A stretch of DNA of 64,000 nucleotides, from NCBI RefSeq assembly GCF_900637395.1, contig NZ_LR134372.1, positions 1,550,001 to 1,614,000 of the forward strand. The letters run 5' to 3'. The translations under genes were made by a program, and so were the position numbers. Origin of the DNA: Campylobacter upsaliensis. GTDB lineage: Bacteria > Campylobacterota > Campylobacteria > Campylobacterales > Campylobacteraceae. The notes under the pieces are model-generated. The model worked only from the letters and a program-made list of their open reading frames with translations. It searched no databases and was not told the DNA's origin. Of the stretch, positions 24,801 to 35,440 are shown piece by piece; within the stretch, counting starts at the first letter, position 1, and each line of letters starts with the position of its first letter.

Positions 24801-25322
24801 GCACAATCTTATGCTTATCATCATAAGCACGAATTTAGCGTAGCAAAAGATTATGTCAATATCCGTGGAGAAGATAATCTTTTTTCTTACACGCGGATTA
24901 AAAACCTAGCCTTTAGGGTGTGTGAGCAAGATAGCTTGCAAGATATTCTAGGCGTTATCATAGGGTGTCATACGCTAGGGCTAAGTCCTCTTGTAAGCTA
25001 TGATAGCGCACAAAGCTCTATCATCAAAGAGCTTAAGAAAATTTGCAAGGCGGTAGATTTGGGAGCGGATTTTGTAGAAGAAAATGAGGAGCAATTTATC
25101 GCTAAAATTTCTAAATTTGAACGCATTCGTTATCACGCTAAAGCGGATAAAAATAGCCCTCTCTATCAAGCTGCTGCTAAAGAGGCTAAGATTATTATCC
25201 GTGATAAGCCGCTATTAAATGGGCGTTTTGAGCTTTTGTTCTATCATAATGAAAAGGCTTTAAGCGTGTCTTATCATCGCTATGGAAACTTAGGCATTCG
25301 TGCTTTAAAAAATTCACAATAA
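21810..25322 (+). CDS. putA: Bifunctional proline dehydrogenase / P5C dehydrogenase PutA
   Basis: 1170 residues preceded by AAAGGAC. It oxidises proline to glutamate in two steps. The proline dehydrogenase barrel covers about 80-440, with the FAD/substrate motif YLVRRLDENTSEDNF near 402-416. The aldehyde dehydrogenase part covers about 510-970, with APWNFPVGIS, the catalytic Cys in SGQKCSATS and PFGGVKKSAIGFGRKVG. There is no amino-terminal ribbon-helix-helix domain, so it is not a DNA-binding PutA. The 165-bp AT-rich upstream region is shared with the divergent glycosyltransferase gene. putP follows after 9 bp. Confidence 0.95.
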   Translation: MIQKSIALAEELQSKIEQNLSASERQFHAKMQKLLNNPKNKVMLIELLDRSFRCKDKKASFELIEHTLNKFGIADFFSAFEKFLLFSFLNFGKLAPNLSVPFFVSHLRNDTKAMVLDADENFLAPHITKRKNEQNITLNVNLIGEEVLGEAESQYRMQKYEEALKSSYITYISIKITTIFSQINIIDFDYSKEEVVKRLDKLYALALEEQKKQGVSKFINLDMEEFRDLELTVAAFMESVAKFDIKAGIVLQAYIPDSYEYLKKLLAFSKERVLKGMQPIKIRFVKGANMESEETIASQRGWELPTFSRKIDTDSNYNKMLNLVLEDENYKYINVGIASHNIFEIAYAYTRINEAGAGESFTFEMLEGMSLQCSYELSQMHDLILYAPVCDEAHFNNAIAYLVRRLDENTSEDNFMRYFFNLKVGSKEWEEQKSLFLNALEGIKTLDNTTHRKQDRTKTQNIPSSYTTKTFTNESDTDFILSQNRLWAQNIKAKYENLANYDVYPVAGELDFTQADLNTLEVKDKIAHRTIGTAYLAGENELKAALEVAKNSNFTQKSSDEIYGVLAKVAKLMRERRGDLIGLAALETGKTFLEIDPEVSEAIDFIEFYPHSLETLKKQNPNTTFKPKGIGVTIAPWNFPVGISVGTIAAPLAAGNIVLYKPSSLSMLTGYKLCECFWDAGIPRDALIFLPAKGSDISKYILSDEAVKFSILTGGEDTAYAMLKANPTLLLSAETGGKNATIVSKFADRDSAVKNIIHSAFSNSGQKCSATSLLVLEDEVYEDEEFKKALVDAAASLAVGSPFVFKNKLGALCDKPSEKLTKAINELEAGEEWALKPTFINDNAHLMTPGIKYGVKKGAFTHMNELFAPLLSVMRAKDLKEAIEIVNSTGYGLTAGFESLDEREWEYFHTHIEAGNIYINKPTTGAIVLRQPFGGVKKSAIGFGRKVGIYNYITQFMDIEAKADTNLLDSPLASALEKLSKASDESTQATLANAVLIAQSYAYHHKHEFSVAKDYVNIRGEDNLFSYTRIKNLAFRVCEQDSLQDILGVIIGCHTLGLSPLVSYDSAQSSIIKELKKICKAVDLGADFVEENEEQFIAKISKFERIRYHAKADKNSPLYQAAAKEAKIIIRDKPLLNGRFELLFYHNEKALSVSYHRYGNLGIRALKNSQ

Positions 25323-25331
25323 GGAGAAACA

Positions 25332-26813
25332 ATGGAAGTTGTCAAAATTAACACAGAAATTGCCATTACTTTTATCGCCTACTCGGCTTTAATGCTATTT
25401 ATCGGCTTTTATTTTTATAGGAAAAACAAAAGCACAGAAGACTACTTTCTAGGTGGGAGGTCGCTTGGTCCTGTGGTGTCAGCTCTAAGTGCTGGGGCTA
25501 GTGATATGAGTGGTTGGCTTTTGATGGGTTTGCCCGGAGCTTTGTATGTGAGCGGTTTTGTAGAAAGCTATATCGCCATAGGTCTTAGTATAGGGGCGTT
25601 TTTAAATTGGGTTTTTGTCGCTAAAAGACTTAGAATTTATACAAGCGTGATTGCTAATAGCATTACAATCCCTGATTATTTTGAAACGCGTTTTGATGAT
25701 GATAAGCACATTTTACGCATTGTTTGTGCGATTGTGATTTTGGTGTTTTTTACTTTTTATGTTTCTTCTGGGCTTGTAGGTGGAGCGAAACTTTTTGAAA
25801 GCACCTTTGGGATTGATTATACTCACGCCCTTACCACAGGGACTATTATCATCGTGCTTTATACCTTTTTAGGCGGCTATAAAGCTGTGTGCTGGACGGA
25901 TATGATCCAAGGACTTTTGATGATGAGTGCTTTAATTATCGTGCCTTTAGTAATGCTTTCAAATTTAGGTGGTTATGAAGCTGCTATAAGCATCGTCCAA
26001 GAAATCAAGCCTCAAAATTTATCTATGGGTGAGGGCGTATCGGCTCTTGCGATTATTTCAGCTCTTGCGTGGGGGCTAGGGTATTTTGGACAGCCGCATA
26101 TTTTGGTGCGTTTTATGTCTATACGCTCGACTAAAGAGATTCCAACTGCTACTTTTGTGGGGATTTCTTGGATGGTGATTTCACTCATTGGGGCGTGCTT
26201 GATTGGAGTTTTGGGCATTGCCTATGTGTATAAATTTAATCTCTCCTTGCAAGATCCAGAAAAAATCTTTATTGTGATGAGCCAATTACTCTTTAATCCT
26301 TGGATCGCTGGGATTTTGCTTAGTGCGATTTTAGCGGCGATTATGAGCACGGCTAGTTCGCAACTTCTTGTTTCAAGCTCGACTTTGGCAGAAGATTTTT
26401 ATCGCCGTATTTTCAAACAAGATGCAAGTTCGCAAATAGTGATGAGACTAGGTAGAATAGGCGTTTTACTTGTAGCCCTTATCGCTTTTCTTATTTCAAC
26501 AGATAAAAATTCAAGCGTCTTAAGCATAGTCGCTTATGCGTGGGCTGGCTTTGGTGCTAGCTTTGGCTCTGTAATGCTCTTTTCGCTCTTTTGGAGTAAA
26601 ATGACGCGTATGGGTGCGATCGCAGGTATGGTTACAGGTGCTGTTGTAGTTGTGGCTTGGAAAAATTATTTAGCAGGGGCTTTAAATTTCCCAATCTATG
26701 AAATCGTGCCCGGCTTTGTGTGTGCTAGTCTTGTCATTATCATCGTAAGCTTAATGACTAAGGTGCGTCCAGGCACTCAAAAAGCCTATGAAACGATGCT
26801 TAAAAATCTTTAA
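25332..26813 (+). CDS. putP: Sodium/proline symporter PutP
   Basis: 493 residues with about 13 membrane spans. Sodium:solute symporter signatures are visible: [28 protein letters not shown] near 39-66, and the [19 protein letters not shown] segment near 332-350. It imports proline for PutA, with which it forms an operon (AAGGAG before ATG). A terminator follows. Confidence 0.95.
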   Translation: MEVVKINTEIAITFIAYSALMLFIGFYFYRKNKSTEDYFLGGRSLGPVVSALSAGASDMSGWLLMGLPGALYVSGFVESYIAIGLSIGAFLNWVFVAKRLRIYTSVIANSITIPDYFETRFDDDKHILRIVCAIVILVFFTFYVSSGLVGGAKLFESTFGIDYTHALTTGTIIIVLYTFLGGYKAVCWTDMIQGLLMMSALIIVPLVMLSNLGGYEAAISIVQEIKPQNLSMGEGVSALAIISALAWGLGYFGQPHILVRFMSIRSTKEIPTATFVGISWMVISLIGACLIGVLGIAYVYKFNLSLQDPEKIFIVMSQLLFNPWIAGILLSAILAAIMSTASSQLLVSSSTLAEDFYRRIFKQDASSQIVMRLGRIGVLLVALIAFLISTDKNSSVLSIVAYAWAGFGASFGSVMLFSLFWSKMTRMGAIAGMVTGAVVVVAWKNYLAGALNFPIYEIVPGFVCASLVIIIVSLMTKVRPGTQKAYETMLKNL

Positions 26814-26843
26814 CGGGGCTTAAAGCCCCCTTCCCTTTTTTTA
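26814..26843 (+). terminator. Intrinsic terminator after putAP
   Basis: GGGGCTT/AAGCCCC forms a GC-rich hairpin right after the putP stop, followed by a T-rich tail with a run of seven T. Confidence 0.8.
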
Positions 26844-26868
26844 AATAATTCAAATTTAAAGGCTTTTA

Positions 26869-27276
26869 GTGATACTTTGTGAAGAAAATTGCGAATTTTT
26901 ACAAGACATAGCCAATACTTTAAGTCCTAAAGATGTCGAGCTTATCTTCGTAGAAAATGAAGAGATGAGAGAGTTAAATTTAAAACATAGAAATAAAAAC
27001 AAAAGCACAGATGTATTGTCCTTTCCCCTGCAAGCTATAAATGAAGCTCTCCCGCTTGGCAGCATAGTCATTAACAAAACTCTAGCACAAGAAAAAGCTA
27101 AGGAATTTCATCATAGCTTAAAAGATGAAATTTCCCTACTTTTTATCCACGCTATGCTTCATCTACTAGGCTTTGACCACGAAAAAGACAAGGGCGAAAT
27201 GCGTCAAAAAGAAGAAGAATTAATCCACCTTTTTAAACTTCCACAAAGTCTTATTGTAAGGACGGAGGCTCTTTAA
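26869..27276 (+). CDS. ybeY: Endoribonuclease YbeY
   Basis: 135 residues from GTG 26869. It carries the zinc motif [14 protein letters not shown] (HxxxHxxxxxH, near 102-113) and STDVLSFPL, both characteristic of YbeY, which acts in 16S rRNA maturation and ribosome quality control. No clear Shine-Dalgarno sequence is seen. Its 3' end overlaps the convergent DNA ligase gene by 26 bp. Confidence 0.9.
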   Translation: MILCEENCEFLQDIANTLSPKDVELIFVENEEMRELNLKHRNKNKSTDVLSFPLQAINEALPLGSIVINKTLAQEKAKEFHHSLKDEISLLFIHAMLHLLGFDHEKDKGEMRQKEEELIHLFKLPQSLIVRTEAL

Positions 27277-28132
27277 GGCGTAAGAATATAGGAAAACGCG
27301 GCAAATTATTTTTAGTATATCCGCTAAATTTATAGGTGATAATGGCATTTATTTGCGGAGGATTTGCCCTATCTTTGTTTTTTAAGCCTGAGCCGATTTT
27401 GATAATTTTACCATTTGGCATTTGACAGAGCAAAGCCCCCACCATACCTTCAAATTTGCCCCTTCCTTGCGTATATCCTACGACTTTACACTCTGCATCT
27501 TCATAAGGCTTAAGTTTTAGGGCATTATTAGTGCGTCCTTTCTCATAAGGAGCATTATTTTTTCTAATCACAAGCCCCTCTCCACCTTCTTTTAGCACCT
27601 TTTGATAAAATTGCTCTAAATGTTCTTGACTTTGAATTTCAAAATGAGGGATAATTTTAATGTAAGAATTTGGATATTTTTCTAAATATTTTTCTAAAAT
27701 ACTTAACCTATTTTTGAGAGAGCAGGGATTAAGCTTAAATTCTTCACAGGCATTTGGCACATCAAAAACATTATAAGTAACATCTCTCCAAAGAGTGTTT
27801 TTCTCATCATCTTTACGCAGCAAAGCAGAAAGAGTATCGAAAGAATTTTTACCCAAATAAAGCTCTCCATCAAGCACAAAAGAAGGAAAATTTGCCCTAA
27901 AAAATTCAGGGCTTTTTATGGGATAATTTTTTCGGCTTTTAAAGCCTTTTCCATCCCAAATTCCCCGCACTCCATCAAGCTTTTCGCTCATTAAATACTC
28001 GCTCAAATTTGCATCTTTAAAAGCTTTTTGATCAAATTTATTGAGTAATAATAATTCATCGGCTAAGACAAAATTAATCAAAAAAATAAAAATAAAAAAT
28101 CTACAAAATAAAGATTGTATAGCCACTCGCAT
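27251..28132 (-). CDS. Periplasmic ATP-dependent DNA ligase
   Basis: 293 residues. A signal peptide covers about 1-24 ([16 protein letters not shown]). The nucleotidyltransferase motifs follow: catalytic Lys in EKLDGVRG (near 50-57), [17 protein letters not shown] and NALKLKP, then an OB-fold part. This matches the small ATP-type ligases with export signals known in Haemophilus, Neisseria and Campylobacter. It probably acts on DNA in the periplasm, for example during uptake. It overlaps cgpA by 32 bp. Confidence 0.85.
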   Translation of the reverse strand: MRVAIQSLFCRFFIFIFLINFVLADELLLLNKFDQKAFKDANLSEYLMSEKLDGVRGIWDGKGFKSRKNYPIKSPEFFRANFPSFVLDGELYLGKNSFDTLSALLRKDDEKNTLWRDVTYNVFDVPNACEEFKLNPCSLKNRLSILEKYLEKYPNSYIKIIPHFEIQSQEHLEQFYQKVLKEGGEGLVIRKNNAPYEKGRTNNALKLKPYEDAECKVVGYTQGRGKFEGMVGALLCQMPNGKIIKIGSGLKNKDRANPPQINAIITYKFSGYTKNNLPRFPIFLRLKEPPSLQ

Positions 28133-28743
28133 CTTTTTCTATCTTATAATTATACTTGCCATCTAAATATAAAACTAAGCGATAATAGCCCTTATGAGAA
28201 CCGAAATCTAGCCTTTTAAAAAAGGAATTTTTTATCCTCACAGCCTTGCTAGGGCTGATGACATTTGACTTAAAGTCCATTACGATTTTGCTAGGATTAC
28301 CTATGGAAAAATCGGACACAAGCTCGTCATTTGCATTAAGACGAATTTTATTTTTATAGACACTATAAGTTAAAAGCTTATCTATGCTTCCACTTTGAAT
28401 TGGAAGTTCCACATCGATAGAAAGATTTGAGTCTGCATTACCCTTACTAGGTATTGTTACAGAAACATCTAGGATTTTAGATGGTTCAGGGCTTTTAGAA
28501 CGCATTATAGTATAAGTATCGTGCCAATCTATGCTTTTATTCACATCTAGCACGAGAGTTTCTTCTGTGCCGTCTAAATTGATATAATTAAAACTAACAC
28601 TTTTTAAAATTCTCGCATTAGAATTAAATTTCACATCACTTCTCGTAAAAGATGAAGGGGTAATGATACTAACATTTTGCTCACCGCTAAAAGGATTATC
28701 ATTTGCATAAGCAAAACTAAAAATCAAGAAAAATAAAATCCAT

Positions 28744-28757
<14 letters not shown>
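28101..28757 (-). CDS. cgpA: CgpA-like periplasmic glycoprotein, AMIN-type domain
   Basis: 218 residues from ATG 28757, chosen because the signal peptide (KKNRWILFFLIFSFAYA) starts there and it overlaps the upstream stop by 14 bp. The carboxy-terminal part (SFFKRLDFGSHKGYYRLVLY) looks like an AMIN domain, which binds peptidoglycan. Two bacterial N-glycosylation sequons D/E-x-N-x-S/T are present, EQNVS and DSNLS, fitting the PglB target rule. Order eno-divIC-like-cgpA-ligase matches C. jejuni as I remember it. Confidence 0.75.
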
Positions 28758-30260
<1,503 letters not shown>

Positions 30261-31289
30261 TTATTCCTCCTCTTCTTCGCTATTATCACTCATCACACCC
30301 TCTATACCCATAGAATTTTGTATGGCTTTTGTGATTTCATCGGCAAGTTCTGGATTTTCCCTTAAGAATGCCTTAGAATTTTCTCTACCTTGACCAAGTT
30401 TTTTATCTTTATAGGAGAACCACGCTCCACTTTTATCGATAATGTCAAGCTTGACCCCATAGTCAATCAACTCACCCTCACGACTCAAACCCTCTCCATA
30501 CATCACATCAAATTCCGCCACTCTAAAAGGTGGTGCGACTTTATTTTTAACGACCTTAACCTTAACGCGGTTACCAATAGGCTCTTCATTTTGCTTTAAA
30601 GTCGCCACCTTACGCACATCAAGACGCACAGAAGCGTAGAATTTCAAAGCATTTCCGCCCGTAGTCGTTTCAGGAGTGCCATAACCCATAGCACCGATTT
30701 TCATACGAATTTGATTGATAAAAATCACCGTAGTATTCATCTTATGCACTATACCCGTAAGTTTTCTTAAGGCTTGACTCATCAAACGCGCTTGAAGACC
30801 CACATGCTGATCTCCCATATCTCCATCAATCTCCGCCTTAGGCGTGAGTGCTGCCACGCTATCTACGACTATTAAATCAATAGCCCCACTCCTAGCAATA
30901 GTCTCCACAATCTCCAAAGCTTGCTCACCAAAATCAGGTTGAGAAATATAAAGATTATCTGTATCCACGCCCAAATTTTTAGCATATTTCACATCTAAAG
31001 CGTGTTCGGCATCGATAAAGGCACACACGCCTCCAGCCTTTTGACACTCGGCAATGATATGAAGTGTGAGAGTCGTTTTACCCGAGCTTTCAGGTCCATA
31101 AATTTCTATAATACGCCCCTTAGGAACACCTCCTATACCCAAAGCTAAATCAAGCCCCACAGAGCCTGTGCCTATGCTATCAATTTGCTCAATCTCCTTA
31201 TCCCCAAGCCTTAAAATCGTCCCTTTCCCAAAGGCTTTATCAAGGCTTTTTAAGGCTGCGTCTAAAGATTTTTTCTTATTATCGTCCAT
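30261..31289 (-). CDS. recA: Recombinase RecA
   Basis: 342 residues. Walker [10 protein letters not shown] at about 64-72, Walker [11 protein letters not shown] near 138-147, the RecA signature [14 protein letters not shown] and an acidic carboxy terminus (SEEEEE). It carries out homologous recombination and repair and is the likely agent of exchange between the inverted repeats in this window. Divergent from mqnD. Confidence 0.98.
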   Translation of the reverse strand: MDDNKKKSLDAALKSLDKAFGKGTILRLGDKEIEQIDSIGTGSVGLDLALGIGGVPKGRIIEIYGPESSGKTTLTLHIIAECQKAGGVCAFIDAEHALDVKYAKNLGVDTDNLYISQPDFGEQALEIVETIARSGAIDLIVVDSVAALTPKAEIDGDMGDQHVGLQARLMSQALRKLTGIVHKMNTTVIFINQIRMKIGAMGYGTPETTTGGNALKFYASVRLDVRKVATLKQNEEPIGNRVKVKVVKNKVAPPFRVAEFDVMYGEGLSREGELIDYGVKLDIIDKSGAWFSYKDKKLGQGRENSKAFLRENPELADEITKAIQNSMGIEGVMSDNSEEEEE

Positions 31290-31322
31290 AATTGTCCTTA
31301 AAATTTAAAAAATATGGCTAGA

Positions 31323-31328
31323 ATTCTA
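31323..31328 (-). promoter_or_regulatory. -10 box of recA
   Basis: TAGAAT on the minus strand lies 34-39 bp before the recA ATG. No LexA-type palindrome is visible in the 89-bp intergenic region. Confidence 0.4.
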
Positions 31329-31378
31329 ACCAAATAAAAATAATAATTTATTGCCAAATAAAATACTTAGGAAAAATT

Positions 31379-32236
31379 ATGAAAGAAATTCACATCGCTC
31401 ACTCTCCTGACGCTGATGATATTTTTATGTATATGGCTATTGAATTTGGCTGGGTAAAAAGCTTTAAATATCATCATCAAGCCCTAGATATCCAAACTCT
31501 TAACGATCTCGCTCTTAAAAACGAATTTGACGCTACGGCGATTTCTTTTGCACTTTATCCGCTTATCGCTAAGGACTATGCACTTTTACGCACGGCTGTA
31601 AGTTTTGGTGAGGGCTATGGACCAAAGCTTATTAAGAAAAAAGATAAAATTTTAAAACGCAATTTTAAGGTCGCCCTAAGCGGTGCAAACACGACAAACG
31701 CCCTTATTTTCCGCATTAAATACCCAGAAGCAAGAATTATTTATAAAAATTTCTTAGAGATAGAAAAGGCTGTTTTAAATGATGAAGTTGATGCGGGGGT
31801 TTTAATCCACGAAAGCATTTTAGAATTTGATACAAATTTATGCGTGGAAGCTGAACTTTGGGATATATGGCTAGAACTTGTTAAAGAAAATTTGCCCCTA
31901 CCACTTGGAGGTATGGCTTTAAGACGCTCTTTGCCTTTAAGCGATGCGATTAAGATAGAAAAAGATCTTACAAAAGCCGTATTTTTAGCACATCATAACC
32001 GCCGCATTTTAGCCCCTATGCTACTAGAAAGAGGTTTAATCCGCGTCGATGAAGCTAAACTTGAAACCTATCTTAATCTTTATGCAAATCATAATTCCAT
32101 TTCGATGAGTGAAATTCAATTTCAAGCCCTAGATATGCTCTTTAAACTGGGCTATGATTATAAATTTTATGATAAAATTCTAAAAGCAAACGATTATCTT
32201 ATCCCTAGCGAATATGAACAAGCTAGGAATTTATAA
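31379..32236 (+). CDS. mqnD: 1,4-dihydroxy-6-naphthoate synthase MqnD (futalosine pathway)
   Basis: 285 residues preceded by AGGAAA. A periplasmic-binding-protein-like fold without a signal peptide: AHSPDADDIFMYMAIEFGWV at 7-26, ATAISFALYPLI near 62-73 and LPLPLGGMALRR near 182-193. These are features of MqnA/MqnD enzymes; the AHSPDADD start and length favour MqnD, which acts in menaquinone synthesis by the futalosine route. MqnA remains an alternative. Same strand as fliQ and murB. Confidence 0.8.
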   Translation: MKEIHIAHSPDADDIFMYMAIEFGWVKSFKYHHQALDIQTLNDLALKNEFDATAISFALYPLIAKDYALLRTAVSFGEGYGPKLIKKKDKILKRNFKVALSGANTTNALIFRIKYPEARIIYKNFLEIEKAVLNDEVDAGVLIHESILEFDTNLCVEAELWDIWLELVKENLPLPLGGMALRRSLPLSDAIKIEKDLTKAVFLAHHNRRILAPMLLERGLIRVDEAKLETYLNLYANHNSISMSEIQFQALDMLFKLGYDYKFYDKILKANDYLIPSEYEQARNL

Positions 32237-32245
32237 AGGAAAAGT

Positions 32246-32515
32246 ATGGAAGAAAGCACTCTCGTGGCACTTGGCGTAGCGACTTTTAAGGTTACTCTTT
32301 TACTTTCTTTACCTATGCTTTTAGCGGGGCTTATCGCGGGGCTTATCATTAGCATCTTTCAAGCGACCACGCAAATTAATGAAATGACGCTTTCTTTCGT
32401 GCCTAAAATCATCTTAGTCGTCGTTGTAATCATCTTTTTAATGCCGTGGATGACCTCAACGATGATTGATTTTACCGCAAATATACTCAATCAAATTCCA
32501 ACTTTTATCAAATGA
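32246..32515 (+). CDS. fliQ: Flagellar export protein FliQ
   Basis: 89 residues with two membrane spans; LLSLPMLLAGLIAGLIISIF and QATTQINEMTLSFVPKI are the FliQ signature. It is part of the FliPQR export gate of the flagellar type III secretion system. Its stop overlaps the murB start by four bases. Confidence 0.95.
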   Translation: MEESTLVALGVATFKVTLLLSLPMLLAGLIAGLIISIFQATTQINEMTLSFVPKIILVVVVIIFLMPWMTSTMIDFTANILNQIPTFIK

Positions 32516-33288
32516 TTATAGATTTTAAAAAATACTCCTCCGTGCGTATAGGACAAGCTTTTGAAGTCGAAGTTTTAGATAATGTGCGTGAATTTGACGG
32601 CTTTATAATAGGAGGAGCTAATAATATTTTAATAAGCCCAGAGCCTAAAAAAATGGGCATTTTAGGAGAGGAATTTAATTTTATCAAAATTCTCGATAAA
32701 AACGCAGATTTTATCACGCTTCAAATAGGCTGTGCAACTAAATCAAGCACCATATATCAATTTGCCAAAAAGCATAATTTAAAAGGCTTTGAATTCCTTA
32801 CTAAAATCCCGGGCAAACTTGGCGGACTTTTAAAAATGAATGCGGGACTTAAAGATTGTAATATTAGCACAAATTTAAGCAAAATTATGACAGCAAAAGG
32901 GGAAATAAAACGCGATGAAATAAACTTTTCCTACCGCTTTAATCCCCTTAAAATGCCCTTTTTTTGGGCGGAATTTAAGCTTGAATTTGGCTTTGATTAC
33001 GAAAAAGATAAGACTTTAAAACTCGCCAGGTCTAATCAGCCAAGCGGTGCTAGTTTTGGCTCTATCTTTAAAAATCCTAAAGATGATTATGCGGGGCGTT
33101 TAATTGAAGCAGTGGGACTTAAAGGCTTTAGAAAAAATGACGCAAAATTAAGCGAAAAGCACGCAAATTTTCTCATCAATCAAAAAAACGCCAGCTTTGA
33201 AGACGCACTTTTTCTTATCGAGTTTGCAAGAAAAAGAGTCTTTGAGGAATTTGGAATTTTGCTTGAAAATGAAGTCATAATCCTTTAA
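32512..33288 (+). CDS. murB: UDP-N-acetylenolpyruvoylglucosamine reductase MurB
   Basis: 258 residues, the short epsilonproteobacterial form. FAD-binding region GGANNILISP near 33-42, GFEFLTKIPGKLGG near 92-105 and the catalytic Ser region PSGASFGSIFKNP near 177-189. Peptidoglycan precursor synthesis in the cytoplasm. Translationally coupled to fliQ. Confidence 0.95.
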   Translation: MIIDFKKYSSVRIGQAFEVEVLDNVREFDGFIIGGANNILISPEPKKMGILGEEFNFIKILDKNADFITLQIGCATKSSTIYQFAKKHNLKGFEFLTKIPGKLGGLLKMNAGLKDCNISTNLSKIMTAKGEIKRDEINFSYRFNPLKMPFFWAEFKLEFGFDYEKDKTLKLARSNQPSGASFGSIFKNPKDDYAGRLIEAVGLKGFRKNDAKLSEKHANFLINQKNASFEDALFLIEFARKRVFEEFGILLENEVIIL

Positions 33289-33324
33289 AAAAATTTGCTA
33301 CAATACGCGCAAAAAGGAGAAATT

Positions 33325-34161
33325 ATGCAAATTATGCTTTGTGCTATTTGTAATATCGCGAGTGGAAATTGCTCTGAAGACTGCAAATACTGCACCCAAA
33401 GTGCCTTTGTCAAAACAAAAATTCAAAAATATCGCCGCAAAGAAATCGCTCAAATCGTTTATGAAGCTAAAATGGCTAAGAAAAACGAAGCCTTAGGATT
33501 TTGTCTTGTTACTGCTGGGCTAGGGCTTGATGATGAAAAATTAGAATATGTTTGCGAAGCAGCTCACGCCGTAAAAAAAGAAGAGCCAAATTTACTTCTA
33601 ATCGCCTGTAATGGCAAGGCTAGTGTGGAACAGTTAAAAGAGCTTAAAAAAGCTGGAATTTTTTCTTACAATCACAATCTTGAAAGCTCACGCGAATTTT
33701 TCCCACAAATTTGCACAACACACACTTGGGAGAGTCGTTTTGAGACAAATTTAAATGCCAAAGAAGCTGGGCTTATGCTTTGCTGTGGGGGAATTTATGG
33801 TATGGGTGAGAGTGAGGCAGATAGAATAAGCTTTAGAAAGTCCTTAAAGGAGCTTGAGCCTTTTTCAAGCCCGATTAATTTTTTCATCGCTAATGAAAAT
33901 TTGAATTTGAAAGTGCCAAAATTAAGTGCTGATGAAGCTTTGCAAATCATCAAAGATAGTAAAAAGGATCTACCAAATTCCGTTTTAATGGTCGCTGGAG
34001 GGCGTGAAGTGGTGCTTAAAGATAGGCAATATGAAATTTTTGAAGCAGGAGCCGGGGCTATTGTGGTGGGAGATTATCTTACAACCAAAGGAGAAGAGCC
34101 AAGTAAAGATATTTTAAAGCTTAGAGAAATGGGATTTAGCTTTGCATCCGAGTGTCATTGA
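33325..34161 (+). CDS. bioB: Biotin synthase BioB (short form)
   Basis: 278 residues from ATG 33325, chosen for AAAGGAG seven bases upstream; an in-frame TTG at 33295 has no ribosome site. The radical SAM motif CSEDCKYC is at about 17-24. YNHNLESSREFFPQI, CCGGIYGMGES and the closing VGDYLTTKGE are typical BioB segments. It inserts sulfur into dethiobiotin. It is shorter than the E. coli enzyme (346), as usual in Campylobacter. Biotin ligase is encoded at 60294-60929. Confidence 0.9.
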   Translation: MQIMLCAICNIASGNCSEDCKYCTQSAFVKTKIQKYRRKEIAQIVYEAKMAKKNEALGFCLVTAGLGLDDEKLEYVCEAAHAVKKEEPNLLLIACNGKASVEQLKELKKAGIFSYNHNLESSREFFPQICTTHTWESRFETNLNAKEAGLMLCCGGIYGMGESEADRISFRKSLKELEPFSSPINFFIANENLNLKVPKLSADEALQIIKDSKKDLPNSVLMVAGGREVVLKDRQYEIFEAGAGAIVVGDYLTTKGEEPSKDILKLREMGFSFASECH

Positions 34162-35317
34162 CCCGCAAAATCTTATCGATCTTAAAATTCTTATTATTAT
34201 CGCTATTTGTTTGCTTTTATCGCCACATATAGCAAAAATTCTACGCCTTAGCCTTTCAGCGACTGAAATTATGCTCGGGGCTTTGGTGGCGTATTTTGGA
34301 TTTGCCTTAGAGAGTGAAAATTTTAAGCTTTTAGCAAATATAGGCTTTGCTTATCTTATGTTTATCGCTGGTATGGAAGTGAATTTACATCATTTATTTA
34401 GTATGGATAAAAAACTAGCACAAAAAAGCCTTATTTATATTCTTTTACTTTATACACTTTCTTCTTTGCTGGTGTGGATTTTTGGGCTGCATTATATTTT
34501 TATTTTAATTATCCCTGTGATGAGTGTGGGACTTTTATCCATACTTTATAAAGATTTTGGCAAGGAGTGCTACTGGCTTAATGTCTCTATGCTAGTGGCA
34601 ACTTTAGCTGAGGTTGTATCCATAGTGCTTTTGACCTTAGTGGGTGCTTTTTTAAACGAAGGCACAAGTGCGCTTGATGTCGCTAAAAGCATCTTATATC
34701 TTAATCTTTTCCTAGCTCTTTGCATTGTGAGTTTCAAATTTCTTAAGGTGCTTTTTTGGTGGTATCCGCAGCTTCAAACTCTCTTAATGCCTTGGGAGGA
34801 TAAAAACGAAAAAGATATAAGATTTTGTGTGGCGATTTTTATCTTTATCGTGGTGGCTATGATGATTACCAGACTAGAAATTGTGTTAGGAGCTTTTATC
34901 GCCGGTTCTTTCATTGCGACTTTTTTTAATCACAAAAAAGACTTAGAGCATAAACTCTCAAGCTTTGGTTATGGTTTTTTAATCCCCATTTTTTTTCTTT
35001 ACATCGGCACAACCTTCAATCTTTCTTTACTTTTAAATTATGAAATCGTTTTGCAAGCATTTTTATTAATGTTTTCAATGATTATTTTAAGGGTGGTAAG
35101 TGCTCTTACTTTTTATAAAAAAATGGGTTTTAAAAATATGCTTCTTTTTGCTCTAAGCCACTCTATGCCACTAACCTTACTCATCGCTACGGCTACGCTT
35201 TCTTATTCGGCTAAACTCATCACGGCAAATCTTTATTCAGCTTTGATTTTAACAGCATTTTTAGAGGCTGTTTTGGTGATGAGTATGATTAAAATTCTTG
35301 CAAATTCTTGCAAATAG
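34142..35317 (+). CDS. Cation:proton antiporter, CPA2-type
   Basis: 391 residues with about 11-12 membrane spans. AYLMFIAGMEVNLHHLFS near 75-92 and VLGAFIAGSFIATFFNHKKD near 245-264 are typical of the CPA2 (KefB/NapA-like) sodium/proton exchanger fold. It has no RCK domain. The start is TTG 34142, overlapping the bioB stop by 20 bp, because no other start occurs before the first membrane span. The transported ion is not determined. Confidence 0.8.
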   Translation: MHPSVIDPQNLIDLKILIIIAICLLLSPHIAKILRLSLSATEIMLGALVAYFGFALESENFKLLANIGFAYLMFIAGMEVNLHHLFSMDKKLAQKSLIYILLLYTLSSLLVWIFGLHYIFILIIPVMSVGLLSILYKDFGKECYWLNVSMLVATLAEVVSIVLLTLVGAFLNEGTSALDVAKSILYLNLFLALCIVSFKFLKVLFWWYPQLQTLLMPWEDKNEKDIRFCVAIFIFIVVAMMITRLEIVLGAFIAGSFIATFFNHKKDLEHKLSSFGYGFLIPIFFLYIGTTFNLSLLLNYEIVLQAFLLMFSMIILRVVSALTFYKKMGFKNMLLFALSHSMPLTLLIATATLSYSAKLITANLYSALILTAFLEAVLVMSMIKILANSCK

Positions 35318-35404
35318 CCTTAAAAATATGTTACTTTCTTACTCACATAAAAATAAATATTTTGTAAATTATTTTTTAAAAAGCTCTAAATTTTGCTTAT
35401 TTGT

Positions 35405-35410
35405 TACAAT
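35405..35410 (+). promoter_or_regulatory. -10 box of gltA
   Basis: TACAAT in TTGTTACAATAATA lies 31-36 bp before the ATG at 35441, in a 123-bp AT-rich intergenic region with T-rich periodic stretches upstream, as in Campylobacter sigma70 promoters. Confidence 0.45.
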
Positions 35411-35440
35411 AATAAATAAACTAAAATGAAAGGATAATTA

